Shown: positions 16,772 through 26,764, numbered from the stretch's first letter. The stretch: 48,564 nt of DNA from Alphaproteobacteria bacterium MarineAlpha5_Bin9 (GCA_002937895.1 PTKV01000013.1:1-48564), one strand, 5' to 3'. The notes: generated from the sequence alone by a model not told the origin. Made by a program: numbers and translations.

Positions 16772-17892
16772 TATTTATAATTAATTTTAATTAAATGATC
16801 GGAGAGAACTTTAAAAAAATATTCAATAGCTATTTTATTACTCGGAGCTCCCTGAACTCCAGTTTGTAAATTATTTTCTATTATTAAATCAATTCCAGCA
16901 GAGAGAGTAAGCGAGACAAGTTTTGCCATTGCTGTGTTTTCTCCAGATCCTTTTTCATCTAGGTGGAAACTTTTGCTCCAAACTTTTTTATTGTCTTTAA
17001 TTGCATCAAGTTCAACTGATAAAACAACTCTATCTTCATCATCTTCTTTATATTTGTTATTAATTATTAATTCATCACTCTTTTTAGTAATTAACTCTTC
17101 TAAATTATTAGATGAATTTTCTAGCATTTGAAAAATATTTTTCCATGCATTGCCCCATCCTTTTAATCTTAGAGTTCCTCTAACAAAGTCTTTTATTCTC
17201 CATTTTTTGTCAAAATTATATTCATTTATATAAGGCAAAGAGTTTCTGTTTGGATAAGCCTCAAATATTTCATTTTTAATCATATAACTATTTATATTTT
17301 TAAAAGGAACAACAGATCTTTCTTCATAATTTTCTATAAATTTAGAAATATTATTTAATGCTTTTATTACACCAACTGGAGACCAACTAAATTTATATTT
17401 TAAATCATTTGGTATAGATGGAATTCCTCCACAGTAGGATCTGTAACTTACTGAAATATCTTTAAATTTTAATGATTTTAATTCTTTAACAAGCAAATGT
17501 GAAAAAAAATGATCTATTCCAGGATCTAATCCAACTTCATTAAGAAATATTAATTTTTTTTCATTAACTTCTTTATTTAATTCTTTTATTTCATCTGAAA
17601 GATAACTTGAAGAAATAAAATGACAATTTTTATCTAAGCAGATTTTTGCTATTTCTAAATGCATATTAGCAGGTAGTTGAGAAACTATTATATCGTTGGC
17701 TTTTATTTCTTGCTTGATTTTTTCATAATCAAATTTTTTTGCTTTTAAATTTTCGTAACTTATATGATTTATACTTTGCTGAGCTTTAGATAAAGTTCGA
17801 TTCCATACTGTTAATTTATTTTTTTTTGAAGCTATTCTTCTAATACCAGGTATAGAAGAAAGCCCAGCACCTAACCAGTGAATTGTTGTCAT
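16771..17892 (-). CDS. Saccharopine dehydrogenase (LYS9/SDH-type)
   Basis: The 373-residue protein has an N-terminal Rossmann motif IHWLGAGLSSIPGIRRIA, a central region with FISSSYLSDEIKELN and FLNEVGLDPGIDHFFSHL, and the family's GGIPSIPNDLKYKFSWSP block. These are hallmarks of saccharopine dehydrogenase of the LYS9/AASS C-terminal type, which splits saccharopine into glutamate and aminoadipate semialdehyde. It is the first gene of a two-gene unit with the LYS1-type protein, making a split lysine-degradation module. An alternative reading as carboxynorspermidine dehydrogenase is less likely, because no decarboxylase partner lies nearby and the neighbour is a LYS1-type protein. Confidence 0.82.
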   Translation of the reverse strand: MTTIHWLGAGLSSIPGIRRIASKKNKLTVWNRTLSKAQQSINHISYENLKAKKFDYEKIKQEIKANDIIVSQLPANMHLEIAKICLDKNCHFISSSYLSDEIKELNKEVNEKKLIFLNEVGLDPGIDHFFSHLLVKELKSLKFKDISVSYRSYCGGIPSIPNDLKYKFSWSPVGVIKALNNISKFIENYEERSVVPFKNINSYMIKNEIFEAYPNRNSLPYINEYNFDKKWRIKDFVRGTLRLKGWGNAWKNIFQMLENSSNNLEELITKKSDELIINNKYKEDDEDRVVLSVELDAIKDNKKVWSKSFHLDEKGSGENTAMAKLVSLTLSAGIDLIIENNLQTGVQGAPSNKIAIEYFFKVLSDHLIKINYK

Positions 17893-17944
17893 ATTTAAAA
17901 AATTCTTTTATTTTTTTATAAGATGTTTACTTATATTAATATTA

Positions 17945-18766
17945 ATGGAATTTCAAATATTGACACTATTTTTAGCTTTTTTATTAACAGGCTTTTTTTC
18001 TGGTTTAATCGCGGGATTACTAGGTGTAGGAGGAGGAATCATAACTGTTCCTGTTACATATTATGTATTAATTAGTCTTAACTATACAATGGATGTTGTT
18101 ATGCATTGTGCGATAGCATCTTCATTAGCTATAATCCTATTAACATCACTATCTTCAATACGATCACATTCAATATTAGGAAATATAGATTTGTTAATAA
18201 TAAAGAAAATAGTTTTTGGAGTTATACTAGGATCTATTTTAGGATCTATTTTTGCAAGTTTAATACAAGGTAAGTATTTAATATTTATTTTTATTGTTTT
18301 TGCTTTTTTAATTTCACTAAATTTATTTTTTGACAAAAAATTTTCTAATATTTTGGAAGATCTTCCTAGAAATAATATTCTTAATAATTTAATTGGTGGA
18401 GTCATCGGATTTTTATCTGCATTGATTGGAATAGGGGGAGGTACATTTACAGTTCCAACATTACTAGCATTTTCTAAGGGAATTCATAAAGCTGTAGGAA
18501 CATCTACACTTGTAGGTTTTTTTATTTCTCTTCCAGGTTTTTTAACTTATATTTTCACTGGTTGGAATGTTCCAAATCTGCCCCCATTTTCTATAGGATA
18601 TGTTAATATTTTGATTGTTTTAATAACAGCTTCTGTAAGTATAATTACAGCCCATTTTGGTGCTAGAATTTCAAATAAAACTAAAACGTTAGCTCTTAAA
18701 AAAATATTTGCTGTGTTTTTATTTTGTACATGTATAAGTTTATTGTTAAAGGAGTTTTTTTTATAA
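17945..18766 (+). CDS. Sulfite exporter TauE/SafE family (TSUP) membrane protein
   Basis: The 273-residue protein has about eight membrane segments in two repeats. Each repeat carries the family's glycine motif: GLLGVGGGIITVP at the N-terminus and LIGIGGGTFTVPTL in the second half. TSUP members export sulfite, sulfoacetate or other organosulfur anions. It diverges from the saccharopine gene pair across 52 bp and is followed 4 bp later by an aminotransferase, so the two may be co-transcribed. The substrate is not known; removal of sulfite from sulfur-containing amino acids or taurine is one possibility for the family. Confidence 0.9.
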   Translation: MEFQILTLFLAFLLTGFFSGLIAGLLGVGGGIITVPVTYYVLISLNYTMDVVMHCAIASSLAIILLTSLSSIRSHSILGNIDLLIIKKIVFGVILGSILGSIFASLIQGKYLIFIFIVFAFLISLNLFFDKKFSNILEDLPRNNILNNLIGGVIGFLSALIGIGGGTFTVPTLLAFSKGIHKAVGTSTLVGFFISLPGFLTYIFTGWNVPNLPPFSIGYVNILIVLITASVSIITAHFGARISNKTKTLALKKIFAVFLFCTCISLLLKEFFL

Positions 18767-18770
18767 AAAA

Positions 18771-19973
18771 ATGAAATTAATCTCGAATAGATTATCAAGA
18801 ATTAAACCATCGATGACTGTTACTATAAATGTAAAAGCGAATGCATTAAGAGCACAAGGAAAAGATGTGCTCGTTCTTGCAGCGGGTGAACCTGATTTTG
18901 ATACACCAAAAAACATATGCATGGCAGCTAAAAAAGCTATAGAAGAAGGAGAAACAAGATATGTTCCCGGTAAGGGTACAAAAAAGCTACAAAAAGCTAT
19001 AATGAATAAATTTCAAAAGGATAACAATTTAACATATGATTATGATGAAATAATGTGTGGCGTTGGTGGAAAACATATTATTTATAATGCTATGATGGCA
19101 TCTTTAAACAAAGATGATGAAGTAATAATCCCTTCTCCTTATTGGGTTAGTTATCCTGATATTGTTTTATTAGCTGAAGGAAATCCAATTATAATAAAAT
19201 GTGATGAAAGTGAAGGATTCAAATTATCTCCTGAAAAGTTAGAAAAAGCAATAACACCTAAAACAAAATGGCTGATGTTAAATAGTCCAAGTAATCCAAC
19301 AGGAGCAGTATATTCTTATAATGAATTAAAATCTATAGCTGAAGTTTTATTAAAATATCCAAACATTTTTGTTTTATCTGACGATATCTATGAAAAAATT
19401 TTATATGAAGATAATATATTTCACACTATTGCTTCTGTAGAACCAAAACTAAAAGAAAGAACACTTACTTTAAACGGTGTTTCAAAAGCATATTGTATGA
19501 CAGGTTGGAGACTGGGTTATTGTGGAGGTCCTAAAGAAATTATTAGCGGAATGAATAAAATTCAATCACAAAGTAATACATCTACTTCATCAATTACAAT
19601 GGCTGCTTCGATTGAAGCTTTAGAAGGAAATCAAGATTTTATTAGTAAGCATAATATTGAATTCAAAAAAAGAAGAGATTTAATTGTTAGTAAATTAAAT
19701 AGCATTCCTTTGATATCATGTTCTGAACCATCAGGAGCTTTCTATGTTTATCCAAATTGTTCAGAATGCATTGGGAAAAAAACTCCTTCTAATTTCATAA
19801 TCAAAAATGATGAAGATTTAATGAATTATTTGTTAGAAAGTGAAGGTGTTGCTGGTGTTCATGGGGCAGCTTTTGGTCTCTCATCTTATTTTAGACTTTC
19901 TTACGCAACAGATGAAAAAACTATTATTGATGCTTGTTTAAGAATTGAAAAAGCATGTAAAAATCTTAGTTAA
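18771..19973 (+). CDS. aspC: Class I aspartate-type aminotransferase
   Basis: This PLP enzyme of fold type I moves an amino group between aspartate (or aromatic and other amino acids) and 2-oxoglutarate. The 400-residue protein starts with SNRLSRIKPSMT and has the substrate/PLP regions AAGEPDFDTP, NSPSNPTGAVYS and LSDDIYEKILYE. The PLP-binding lysine is Lys239 in NGVSKAYCMTGWRLGY. This is the AspC/AatA subgroup I-gamma pattern common in alphaproteobacteria. An AAAGGAG lies upstream inside the end of the TSUP gene but about 16 bp from the ATG. The 3' end overlaps convergent pyk by 8 bp. Confidence 0.88.
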   Translation: MKLISNRLSRIKPSMTVTINVKANALRAQGKDVLVLAAGEPDFDTPKNICMAAKKAIEEGETRYVPGKGTKKLQKAIMNKFQKDNNLTYDYDEIMCGVGGKHIIYNAMMASLNKDDEVIIPSPYWVSYPDIVLLAEGNPIIIKCDESEGFKLSPEKLEKAITPKTKWLMLNSPSNPTGAVYSYNELKSIAEVLLKYPNIFVLSDDIYEKILYEDNIFHTIASVEPKLKERTLTLNGVSKAYCMTGWRLGYCGGPKEIISGMNKIQSQSNTSTSSITMAASIEALEGNQDFISKHNIEFKKRRDLIVSKLNSIPLISCSEPSGAFYVYPNCSECIGKKTPSNFIIKNDEDLMNYLLESEGVAGVHGAAFGLSSYFRLSYATDEKTIIDACLRIEKACKNLS

Positions 19974-21405
19974 GATCTTTATCAGCAATTATTTTTGCTA
20001 TTCTTAATAAATTTGTCCCAGCACCTGATCCAAAAGGAACACCTGCTGTAATTACAATTGAGTCGTTAGGTGAAGCAATTTGTTTATCTTTAATGATTTT
20101 GCAAGCATTAGAAACCATAGCTTTTGTATCAATAGCATCTTCACCATGACATGAATTTATACCCCAACACACTTGCATTTTTCTAGCAGTTTTAATATTT
20201 GGCGAAATACCAACGACTTGTACCGGTGCTCTTTCTTTTGCCATTCTTAGAGTAGTTCTACCACTAACAGAAAAAGTCACAATAGCTTTTGCTTGAGCAT
20301 TTTGTGAAATGTTAAAAGCTGCGCTAGTAATTGCATCTGTAGAAGTATTAAAATTATTTTTATCATTTTGTATATTTATTAGTTTTTCATTATAATTCTT
20401 ATCCACTTCAACACTCTCAACTATTCTATTCATCATAGCTACAGATTCTTCTGGATATTTACCAATAGCAGATTCACCTGATAACATAACAGCATCTGCA
20501 CCATCATATATAGCATTAGCCACATCTGATGCTTCAGCTCTAGTTGGGGTGTAATTGTAAATCATACTTTCAAGCATTTGCGTAGCTACAACTACTGGTT
20601 TCCCATCATTTCTAGAGTTTTGAATAATTTCTTTTTGAATAACAGGGACTTTTTCAGGAGGAAGTTCTACACCAAGATCTCCCCTAGCTATCATTATTCC
20701 ATCTGAGACTTCTAATATTTCTTTTAAATTTTTTACAGCAGATGGCTTTTCAATTTTTGCCATAATTGAAGCTCGATTTGAGATTAACTTTTTTAAATCT
20801 TCAACATCTTTTGCTGTCTGAACAAAGGATATTGCTATCCAATCTACATCCATTTCAAGAGCTTTAGCAATATCACTTTTATCTTTAAGCGTAAGAGAAG
20901 ATATAGGAAGTATAGTATCAGGAATATTCACCCCCTTATTATCTGAGATTTCATTAGTATTTATGACTTCAGTAATTAATGATTTTTCATATTGCTCTAT
21001 TACTTGTAAAACTAATCTTCCATCATTAATTAATATATTTGAATTAGGAGTTAAAACTTTATAAATTTCTGGATGGGGAAAATTAACTCTTTTAGAATCT
21101 CCTAACTCATTAGATAAGTCTAGAGTAAATTTTTGACCTTTTTTTAATTGCTCTTTATTTTTTTTAAATTTTCCAATTCTTAGTTTGGGGCCTTGTAAGT
21201 CTGCTAAAATACATGAAGCATGATTATATTTCGATTCTAATTTACGAATATTTTCAACATTTTTTCTGTGATCTTCTATAGTTCCATGAGAAAAATTTAG
21301 ACGGAAGACATCTGCGCCTTTTAAAAAAAGTTTTTCAATTATTTCCTCGTTAGATGAAGATGGTCCAAGTGTAGCTATAATTTTTGCTTTTCTTTCTCTT
21401 TTCAT
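19966..21405 (-). CDS. pyk: Pyruvate kinase
   Basis: The enzyme makes pyruvate and ATP from phosphoenolpyruvate, the last glycolytic step. The 479-residue protein begins RERKAKIIATLGPSS and shows RLNFSHGT, DLQGPKLRIG, the catalytic loop IMAKIEKPSAVKN and the MIARGDLGVELPPEKV signature. The C-terminal allosteric domain (from about residue 350) is present, ending in the conserved VITAGVPFGSGAGTN. The length is standard for the bacterial type. Together with the phosphofructokinase at 31335 it suggests a working Embden-Meyerhof route. It diverges from the DUF1244 gene across 75 bp. Confidence 0.97.
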   Translation of the reverse strand: MKRERKAKIIATLGPSSSNEEIIEKLFLKGADVFRLNFSHGTIEDHRKNVENIRKLESKYNHASCILADLQGPKLRIGKFKKNKEQLKKGQKFTLDLSNELGDSKRVNFPHPEIYKVLTPNSNILINDGRLVLQVIEQYEKSLITEVINTNEISDNKGVNIPDTILPISSLTLKDKSDIAKALEMDVDWIAISFVQTAKDVEDLKKLISNRASIMAKIEKPSAVKNLKEILEVSDGIMIARGDLGVELPPEKVPVIQKEIIQNSRNDGKPVVVATQMLESMIYNYTPTRAEASDVANAIYDGADAVMLSGESAIGKYPEESVAMMNRIVESVEVDKNYNEKLINIQNDKNNFNTSTDAITSAAFNISQNAQAKAIVTFSVSGRTTLRMAKERAPVQVVGISPNIKTARKMQVCWGINSCHGEDAIDTKAMVSNACKIIKDKQIASPNDSIVITAGVPFGSGAGTNLLRIAKIIADKDLN

Positions 21406-21480
21406 TAATATTTAGATTCTTTCTTTTTTTTATTCATAATTTTTTTATTATACCATATATATTGTAAAAAGGAAAAAATT

Positions 21481-21738
21481 ATGAAAAACAATGAAGAAAA
21501 TGAAATTTATGCTGAGGTTCTTAAAAAATTAATTTCTCATTTGCAAAAAAGAACTGATGTTCAAAATATAGATCTTATGAATTTATCTGGATTTTGTAGA
21601 AATTGTCTTTCAAAGTGGTATGCGTCATCTGCTAAAAAAAGAGGAATTAATATTGAATATGATAAAGCAAGAGAAATAATTTATGGTATGCCTTATTCAA
21701 AGTGGAAGGAGAAATACCAAACTAAAATAAATAAATAA
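21481..21738 (+). CDS. DUF1244 domain-containing small protein
   Basis: The 85-residue protein matches the DUF1244 family of proteobacteria: the core FCRNCLSKWY with two cysteines, followed by YDKAREIIYGMPYSKWKEKYQ, is diagnostic. The family forms small helical bundles and has no established function; the two Cys residues suggest metal or redox chemistry but this is inference. AAGGA stands 8 bp before the ATG. It diverges from pyk and lies only 2 bp from the convergent acyl-CoA ligase. Confidence 0.9.
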   Translation: MKNNEENEIYAEVLKKLISHLQKRTDVQNIDLMNLSGFCRNCLSKWYASSAKKRGINIEYDKAREIIYGMPYSKWKEKYQTKINK

Positions 21739-21740
21739 AT

Positions 21741-23534
21741 TTATTTATATAACTGTTCAAGGGAATCTTTATATTTTTCTTTTACAGCAAATCTTCTAAC
21801 TTTCATTGTGGGAGTCATCATCTCATTCTCTACTGAAAAAGAATGATCAATTATTATAAATTTTCTAACTTGCTCAATTACAGAAAGTTTTTTATTCGCT
21901 TTATTAATAGCAGATTTAATTAAATTATTGAAATCTTCATCTTTTAATAAATCCTTTAATTCAAATACTTTATTATTTTCTGAACACCATATTTTTAAAT
22001 ATTCAAAGTCTGGAACAATTACAGCTACCATATAATTTTTATAATCACCATAGATCATAGATTGCGATATCTCAGCTTCAATATTTATTTTTTCTTCAAT
22101 TTTGCTAGGTGAAATATTATCTCCACCAGCATTTACAATAATATCTTTTTTTCTATCAGTTATTTTTAAATAGCCATCTTCATCTAATTGCCCTATATCG
22201 CCTGTGTGTAACCAACCATTTTTAATTGTAATTGCAGTGGCGCTTGGATCGTCCCAATATCCATTCATCAAATTATCACCTTTTACCAATATTTCACCAT
22301 CATCAGCAATATTTACTTGAACCCCTTCAAGAGGAGGTCCAACAGTGTCTAATTTAATTTTTTTAGGAGGATTAACAGATACTACAGGCCCACTTTCTGT
22401 CTGACCAAATCCTTGAAGTAATGGCAAACCTAATGAAGATAAAAATAAACCAACTTCAAAATTTAAAGCAGATCCTCCTGAAACTAACGCTTTTAAATGT
22501 CCACCAAATCTTTTTTTTACTTTCTTTCTAACAATTTTATCTAAAAAATTATTTGTTATTCTTTCAAAGAAAGATAATTTTTGGCCATAATAATTTTTCT
22601 TACCAAGTCTCACAGTTTCAGTAAAAAAAATATTACTTAATTTACTTTGTTGTTTTAAGCCTTGAGAAATTCTTGTATGTAGTGAGTCATAAAATCTTGG
22701 AACCGCAGTCATTATATGAGGTTTTGCTTCAGACATATTTACAAGTAATTTATCAATTCCTTCAGCATAATATATTTGACCACCTGAACCCATTTTAAAA
22801 AATTGTAAAGTATGTTCGTAAGAATGAGATAAAGGCAACCAAGATAGAAACCTTAACTCATTTAACTCACTAGTTATTTCTTTAAGTATAATACTTGCTC
22901 CTTTACAATTAGTTATCATTGCTTTATGGCTAAGCATAACACCTTTTGGATTACCACCTGTGCCAGATGTATAAATTATGCATGCCACATCTTCTAATTT
23001 AAGTTTTTGTTCAGCAGCATGAAGATCAAAAGGATTGTTAGAATTCTCATTAACCAATTTTGTCCATGAAAGTATATTTAGAGGTTTGTCGTATTGATCT
23101 TTATCATTTTCAATTTTAATTAAAGTGTTACATTTTTTTGATTCAGTAATTGCAGGTATAACTTTTTCTGCTAGATTATTATTTGATACTATAGCCAATC
23201 TTGCCCCTGAGTGCTCTATTATATATTTATAATCTGCTGTAGTACTAGTTATATAGGCTGGAACAGTTATTGCGCCAATTGCCATAATTGCTAGATCAGC
23301 TATTTGCCATTCTGGTCTATTTTCTGAAACTATTACAACTCTATCTCCAGCTAAAATACCCTGATTAAGCAATGAAGAAGAAAATTTAGAGACTTTTTCA
23401 CTAATTTCATTCCAGGAATAAGATCTATATTTTCCTTCGATTTTTTCCCATAAGTAGGGTTTATTGCCATATTTTTTTACTTGAGTATTGAAAATATCCA
23501 ATACATTTCTAATTTTATCATAATCAATTGTCAT
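21741..23534 (-). CDS. Long-chain fatty acid--CoA ligase / AMP-dependent synthetase
   Basis: The 597-residue ANL-superfamily enzyme activates carboxylic acids, probably long-chain fatty acids, through an acyl-adenylate to an acyl-CoA. The ATP P-loop IIYTSGTGGNPKGVMLSH, the LPLSHSYEH segment, the LQGFGQTESGPVVS adenylate block, GWLHTGDIGQLDEDGYLKI and the hinge DRKKDIIVNAGGDNISP are all present. The long middle insert and lid match the ACSL/FAA15 type of about 600 residues. It likely feeds beta-oxidation or lipid recycling at the membrane. It diverges from pepF across 78 bp. Confidence 0.9.
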   Translation of the reverse strand: MTIDYDKIRNVLDIFNTQVKKYGNKPYLWEKIEGKYRSYSWNEISEKVSKFSSSLLNQGILAGDRVVIVSENRPEWQIADLAIMAIGAITVPAYITSTTADYKYIIEHSGARLAIVSNNNLAEKVIPAITESKKCNTLIKIENDKDQYDKPLNILSWTKLVNENSNNPFDLHAAEQKLKLEDVACIIYTSGTGGNPKGVMLSHKAMITNCKGASIILKEITSELNELRFLSWLPLSHSYEHTLQFFKMGSGGQIYYAEGIDKLLVNMSEAKPHIMTAVPRFYDSLHTRISQGLKQQSKLSNIFFTETVRLGKKNYYGQKLSFFERITNNFLDKIVRKKVKKRFGGHLKALVSGGSALNFEVGLFLSSLGLPLLQGFGQTESGPVVSVNPPKKIKLDTVGPPLEGVQVNIADDGEILVKGDNLMNGYWDDPSATAITIKNGWLHTGDIGQLDEDGYLKITDRKKDIIVNAGGDNISPSKIEEKINIEAEISQSMIYGDYKNYMVAVIVPDFEYLKIWCSENNKVFELKDLLKDEDFNNLIKSAINKANKKLSVIEQVRKFIIIDHSFSVENEMMTPTMKVRRFAVKEKYKDSLEQLYK

Positions 23535-23612
23535 AATACTTGTCCTATCCCTTCAAAGACCTAGATAAATAAACTATATTCAAAAAATTATTTTAAACAA
23601 TAGAAAATTTTA

Positions 23613-25418
23613 ATGAAAACTTTTAAAAATAATAGGATAAATACCAGAACCCCGCCAATATGGAACCTAGATGATTTATATAAATCTATAAATAGTCCAG
23701 ATATTCAGAAAGATTTACAAAATATTAAAAAAAACACATTAGATTTTAAGAAGAAATATGAAGGAAAAATAGCATCTTGTAAAGCTGATGAATTATATTT
23801 AGCAATTAAGATTGTTGAAAAAATAGATGAAAAAATAGACAAAGTTTTGTCTTATGCACATTTAAAATTTACTGAGAATATGACTGATGAAAAAAATAAA
23901 ATTTTTTTTCAACAAATAAAAGAAAGAATTACCGAATATTCTTCATCTCTAGTTTTTTTTTCATTGGAAATTAATGCAATTAACAATAGCAAACTAAAAA
24001 AATTATTTAGGAATAATAAATTAATTAAATATAAAACGTGGATAGAAAATTCAAGATCTTACAAACCTTATCAATTAAATAAAAAACTAGAAAAATTTTT
24101 AAGAGAAAAAAATGTTACATCTAACTCTGCTTGGATTAGATTATTTGATGAAACAATAGCTAATCTTAAATTTAAATTTAAAAATAAATATTTATCAAGT
24201 TCAGAAATTTTTAATTTTTTATCTGATGCAAATCATATAAATAGAAAAGCAGCTGCTAAATCTATTGGCAAAACTTTAAGTAATAATATAAATTTGTTTA
24301 GTATAATTACTAATACTTTAGCTAAAGATAAAAGTATTAATGATCAATGGCGTAAATTTCCAAATCCTGTTAGAAGTAGAAATTTGTCTAACGTTGTTGA
24401 AGATGAGGTAGTAAATGCTCTTTGTGATTCAGTCAAAAACTCATATTCAAGTTTATCTCATAGATATTATTTATTAAAAGCTAAATGGTTTAACAAAAAT
24501 AAGTTAAAATATTGGGATAGAAATGCTCCTTTACCTTTTCAAAGTAATAAAATTTATTCATGGAATGAAGCTTCTGAAATAGTGTTGAAAGCATTTAGTG
24601 GTTTCAATTCAGAAATTGAAGAAATTGCATCTCTATTTTTTAAAAAAAACTGGATTCATGCAAAAATTCAAAAAGGAAAATCGCCTGGAGCTTTTTCTGC
24701 ATCTACAGTTCCTAGTGTTCATCCGTATATATTATTAAACTTTCAAGGAAAACAGAGAGACGTATCAACGCTTGCACATGAACTTGGTCATGGAGTTCAT
24801 CAATATTTAGCAGCAAAACATCAAGGTCATTTTAATTCCGCTACTCCACTCACTGTAGCTGAAACAGCAAGTGTATTTAGTGAAATGCTAACTTTTAAAC
24901 TATTATTAAGAAGTCAAAAACAACCTTTAGAAAGAAAAGCTTTATTAGCTAATAAAGTTGAAGATATGCTAAATACTGTTGTAAGACAAATAGCATTTTT
25001 TGAATTTGAAAAAAAATTACATTTAGAAAGAATAAGTTCAGAATTATCTAATGAAGAGATTTGTAATATATGGCTAGAGACCCAAAAAGAAAGCTTGGGA
25101 CCAGGGATTGAATTTGATGAGGAATATAAATATTATTGGAGTTACATTCCACATTTTATTCATTCACCTTTTTATGTATATGCTTACGCATTTGGAGATT
25201 GTTTAGTAAATTCGTTATATGCATTGTATGAAGAGGGACATAATTTTTTTGAAAAAAAATATATTTCACTTTTAAAATCAGGAGGATCTATAAAGTATAA
25301 ACAACTTTTAAAACCCTTTAACCTTGATCCTTCAAATTCCAATTTTTGGAATAAAGGTCTTTCTATAATAGAATCTTTAATAGATGAAATTGAATTGATT
25401 CAAAGAAAAGATTTATGA
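23613..25418 (+). CDS. pepF: M3 family oligoendopeptidase (PepF-type)
   Basis: This 601-residue cytoplasmic zinc metallopeptidase breaks down short peptides. The zinc motif HELGHGVHQYLA lies near residue 389, with the downstream glutamate ligand in VAETASVFSEML. The conserved substrate-binding HFIHSPFYVYAYAFGDCL closes the active site. The N-terminal region RTPPIWNLDDLY is typical of the PepF/M3B clade. There is no signal peptide. It overlaps the following ABC1 kinase gene by 4 bp (ATGA), so translation is probably coupled. With the M24 enzyme it suggests regular use of peptides. Confidence 0.93.
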   Translation: MKTFKNNRINTRTPPIWNLDDLYKSINSPDIQKDLQNIKKNTLDFKKKYEGKIASCKADELYLAIKIVEKIDEKIDKVLSYAHLKFTENMTDEKNKIFFQQIKERITEYSSSLVFFSLEINAINNSKLKKLFRNNKLIKYKTWIENSRSYKPYQLNKKLEKFLREKNVTSNSAWIRLFDETIANLKFKFKNKYLSSSEIFNFLSDANHINRKAAAKSIGKTLSNNINLFSIITNTLAKDKSINDQWRKFPNPVRSRNLSNVVEDEVVNALCDSVKNSYSSLSHRYYLLKAKWFNKNKLKYWDRNAPLPFQSNKIYSWNEASEIVLKAFSGFNSEIEEIASLFFKKNWIHAKIQKGKSPGAFSASTVPSVHPYILLNFQGKQRDVSTLAHELGHGVHQYLAAKHQGHFNSATPLTVAETASVFSEMLTFKLLLRSQKQPLERKALLANKVEDMLNTVVRQIAFFEFEKKLHLERISSELSNEEICNIWLETQKESLGPGIEFDEEYKYYWSYIPHFIHSPFYVYAYAFGDCLVNSLYALYEEGHNFFEKKYISLLKSGGSIKYKQLLKPFNLDPSNSNFWNKGLSIIESLIDEIELIQRKDL

Positions 25419-26752
25419 AAAATGATATAGAAAAAAATTCTCTTTTTAAACAAATGAAAAGATATGCTCAAGTAGGTGGGGTAGTAGGTTCTTTAGCAAC
25501 AAAAATTGCTTCAAAAAGATATTTAGGTGTTAATCTAAATAAAAAAAAACACGCAAAGCAGATTAGAAATGATTTAGGAAAAATAAAAGGTCCTTTGATG
25601 AAAGTAGCTCAATTATCAGCTACTATTCCAGATTTATTGCCTCCAGAATATTCTAATGAATTATTGCATTTACAGTCTAATGCTCCTCCTATGAATCGAT
25701 TATTTGTAAAAAGAAGAATGAATGCTGAACTTGGAAATTCTTGGGAAAAAAAATTTAAATATTTTGAAAAAGAAGCATCAAAAGCAGCCTCTTTAGGACA
25801 AGTTCACAAAGCTCTATTAAAAAATGGAAAAAAAGTAGCTTGTAAGCTTCAATACCCAGATATGTCATCAGCAGTTAGTGCTGATTTGTCACAATTAAAA
25901 ATGATTTTTTCTATATATCAATCTTATAATAAGGCCATCAAGACCGAAGAGGTCTACAAGGAGATAACTGAAAGACTAAATGAAGAGTTAGATTATGAAA
26001 GAGAAAAAAAACTAATGATAGTTTTTAGAAATATTTTTTCAAAAAATGATTTTGTTAATATTCCTCAAACATATGAAAATCTATCAACTAAAAAATTACT
26101 TACTATGAGTTGGTTAGAGGGAGATTCAATTTTAAATTTTAAAAAATCATCAAAAGAAGTCAGAAATAAACTTGCGAAAAATATGTATTATGCTTGGTAT
26201 AAACCATTCTTTGAATATGGCATACTTCATGGAGATCCTCATCTTGGAAATTATTCTGTAAAAAAGAATCTTAGTATTAATCTTTATGATTTTGGATGTA
26301 TGCGAATATTTAGTGAAAAATTTATCAAAGGTGTTATTGATTTATATTTTGCACTTCAAGAAAATGATTCTTCTAAAGCGGTTTATGCTTATGAACAATG
26401 GGGATTTAAAGAATTAAATAATGAAAAACTTAAGGTTTTAAATAAATGGGCAAGTTTTTTGTATTCTCCATTAATGAAGGATAAAGTGCAAAAAATACAA
26501 AAAAGTGAAAATGGCGTTTATGGCGCTCAAATTGCTTCAGAAGTTCATAAAGAATTAAAAAAATTAGGTGGCGTAAAACCACCAAAAGAATTTGTTTTTA
26601 TGGATAGAGCAGCTGTTGGATTAGGCTCAGTTTTTATGCATTTAAGAGCTGAAGTAAATTGGTATAGAATTTTTCATGATCTAATTAAACACTTTGACCA
26701 AAAAAAATTGATAAAGCGCCAACAAAAGACTTTAAATTTAGTTAGGTTATAA
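25415..26752 (+). CDS. ABC1/AarF/UbiB atypical kinase family protein
   Basis: The 445-residue protein belongs to the ABC1 kinase-like family tied to ubiquinone biosynthesis (UbiB, ADCK3/COQ8). The kinase lysine lies in VACKLQYPDM, the catalytic loop reads LHGDPHLGNYS and the metal-binding motif is YDFGCMR. The family's N-terminal KxGQ motif appears here as Lys63-Val-Ala-Gln66, with Ala instead of Gly. The block LPPEYSNELLHLQSNAPPM is conserved in alphaproteobacterial members. No C-terminal transmembrane pair like that of E. coli UbiB is evident. It lies between pepF (ATGA overlap) and pntAA (12 bp). A role in quinone synthesis is inferred from family only. Confidence 0.88.
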   Translation: MKNDIEKNSLFKQMKRYAQVGGVVGSLATKIASKRYLGVNLNKKKHAKQIRNDLGKIKGPLMKVAQLSATIPDLLPPEYSNELLHLQSNAPPMNRLFVKRRMNAELGNSWEKKFKYFEKEASKAASLGQVHKALLKNGKKVACKLQYPDMSSAVSADLSQLKMIFSIYQSYNKAIKTEEVYKEITERLNEELDYEREKKLMIVFRNIFSKNDFVNIPQTYENLSTKKLLTMSWLEGDSILNFKKSSKEVRNKLAKNMYYAWYKPFFEYGILHGDPHLGNYSVKKNLSINLYDFGCMRIFSEKFIKGVIDLYFALQENDSSKAVYAYEQWGFKELNNEKLKVLNKWASFLYSPLMKDKVQKIQKSENGVYGAQIASEVHKELKKLGGVKPPKEFVFMDRAAVGLGSVFMHLRAEVNWYRIFHDLIKHFDQKKLIKRQQKTLNLVRL

Positions 26753-26764
26753 TTATAAGAATTT

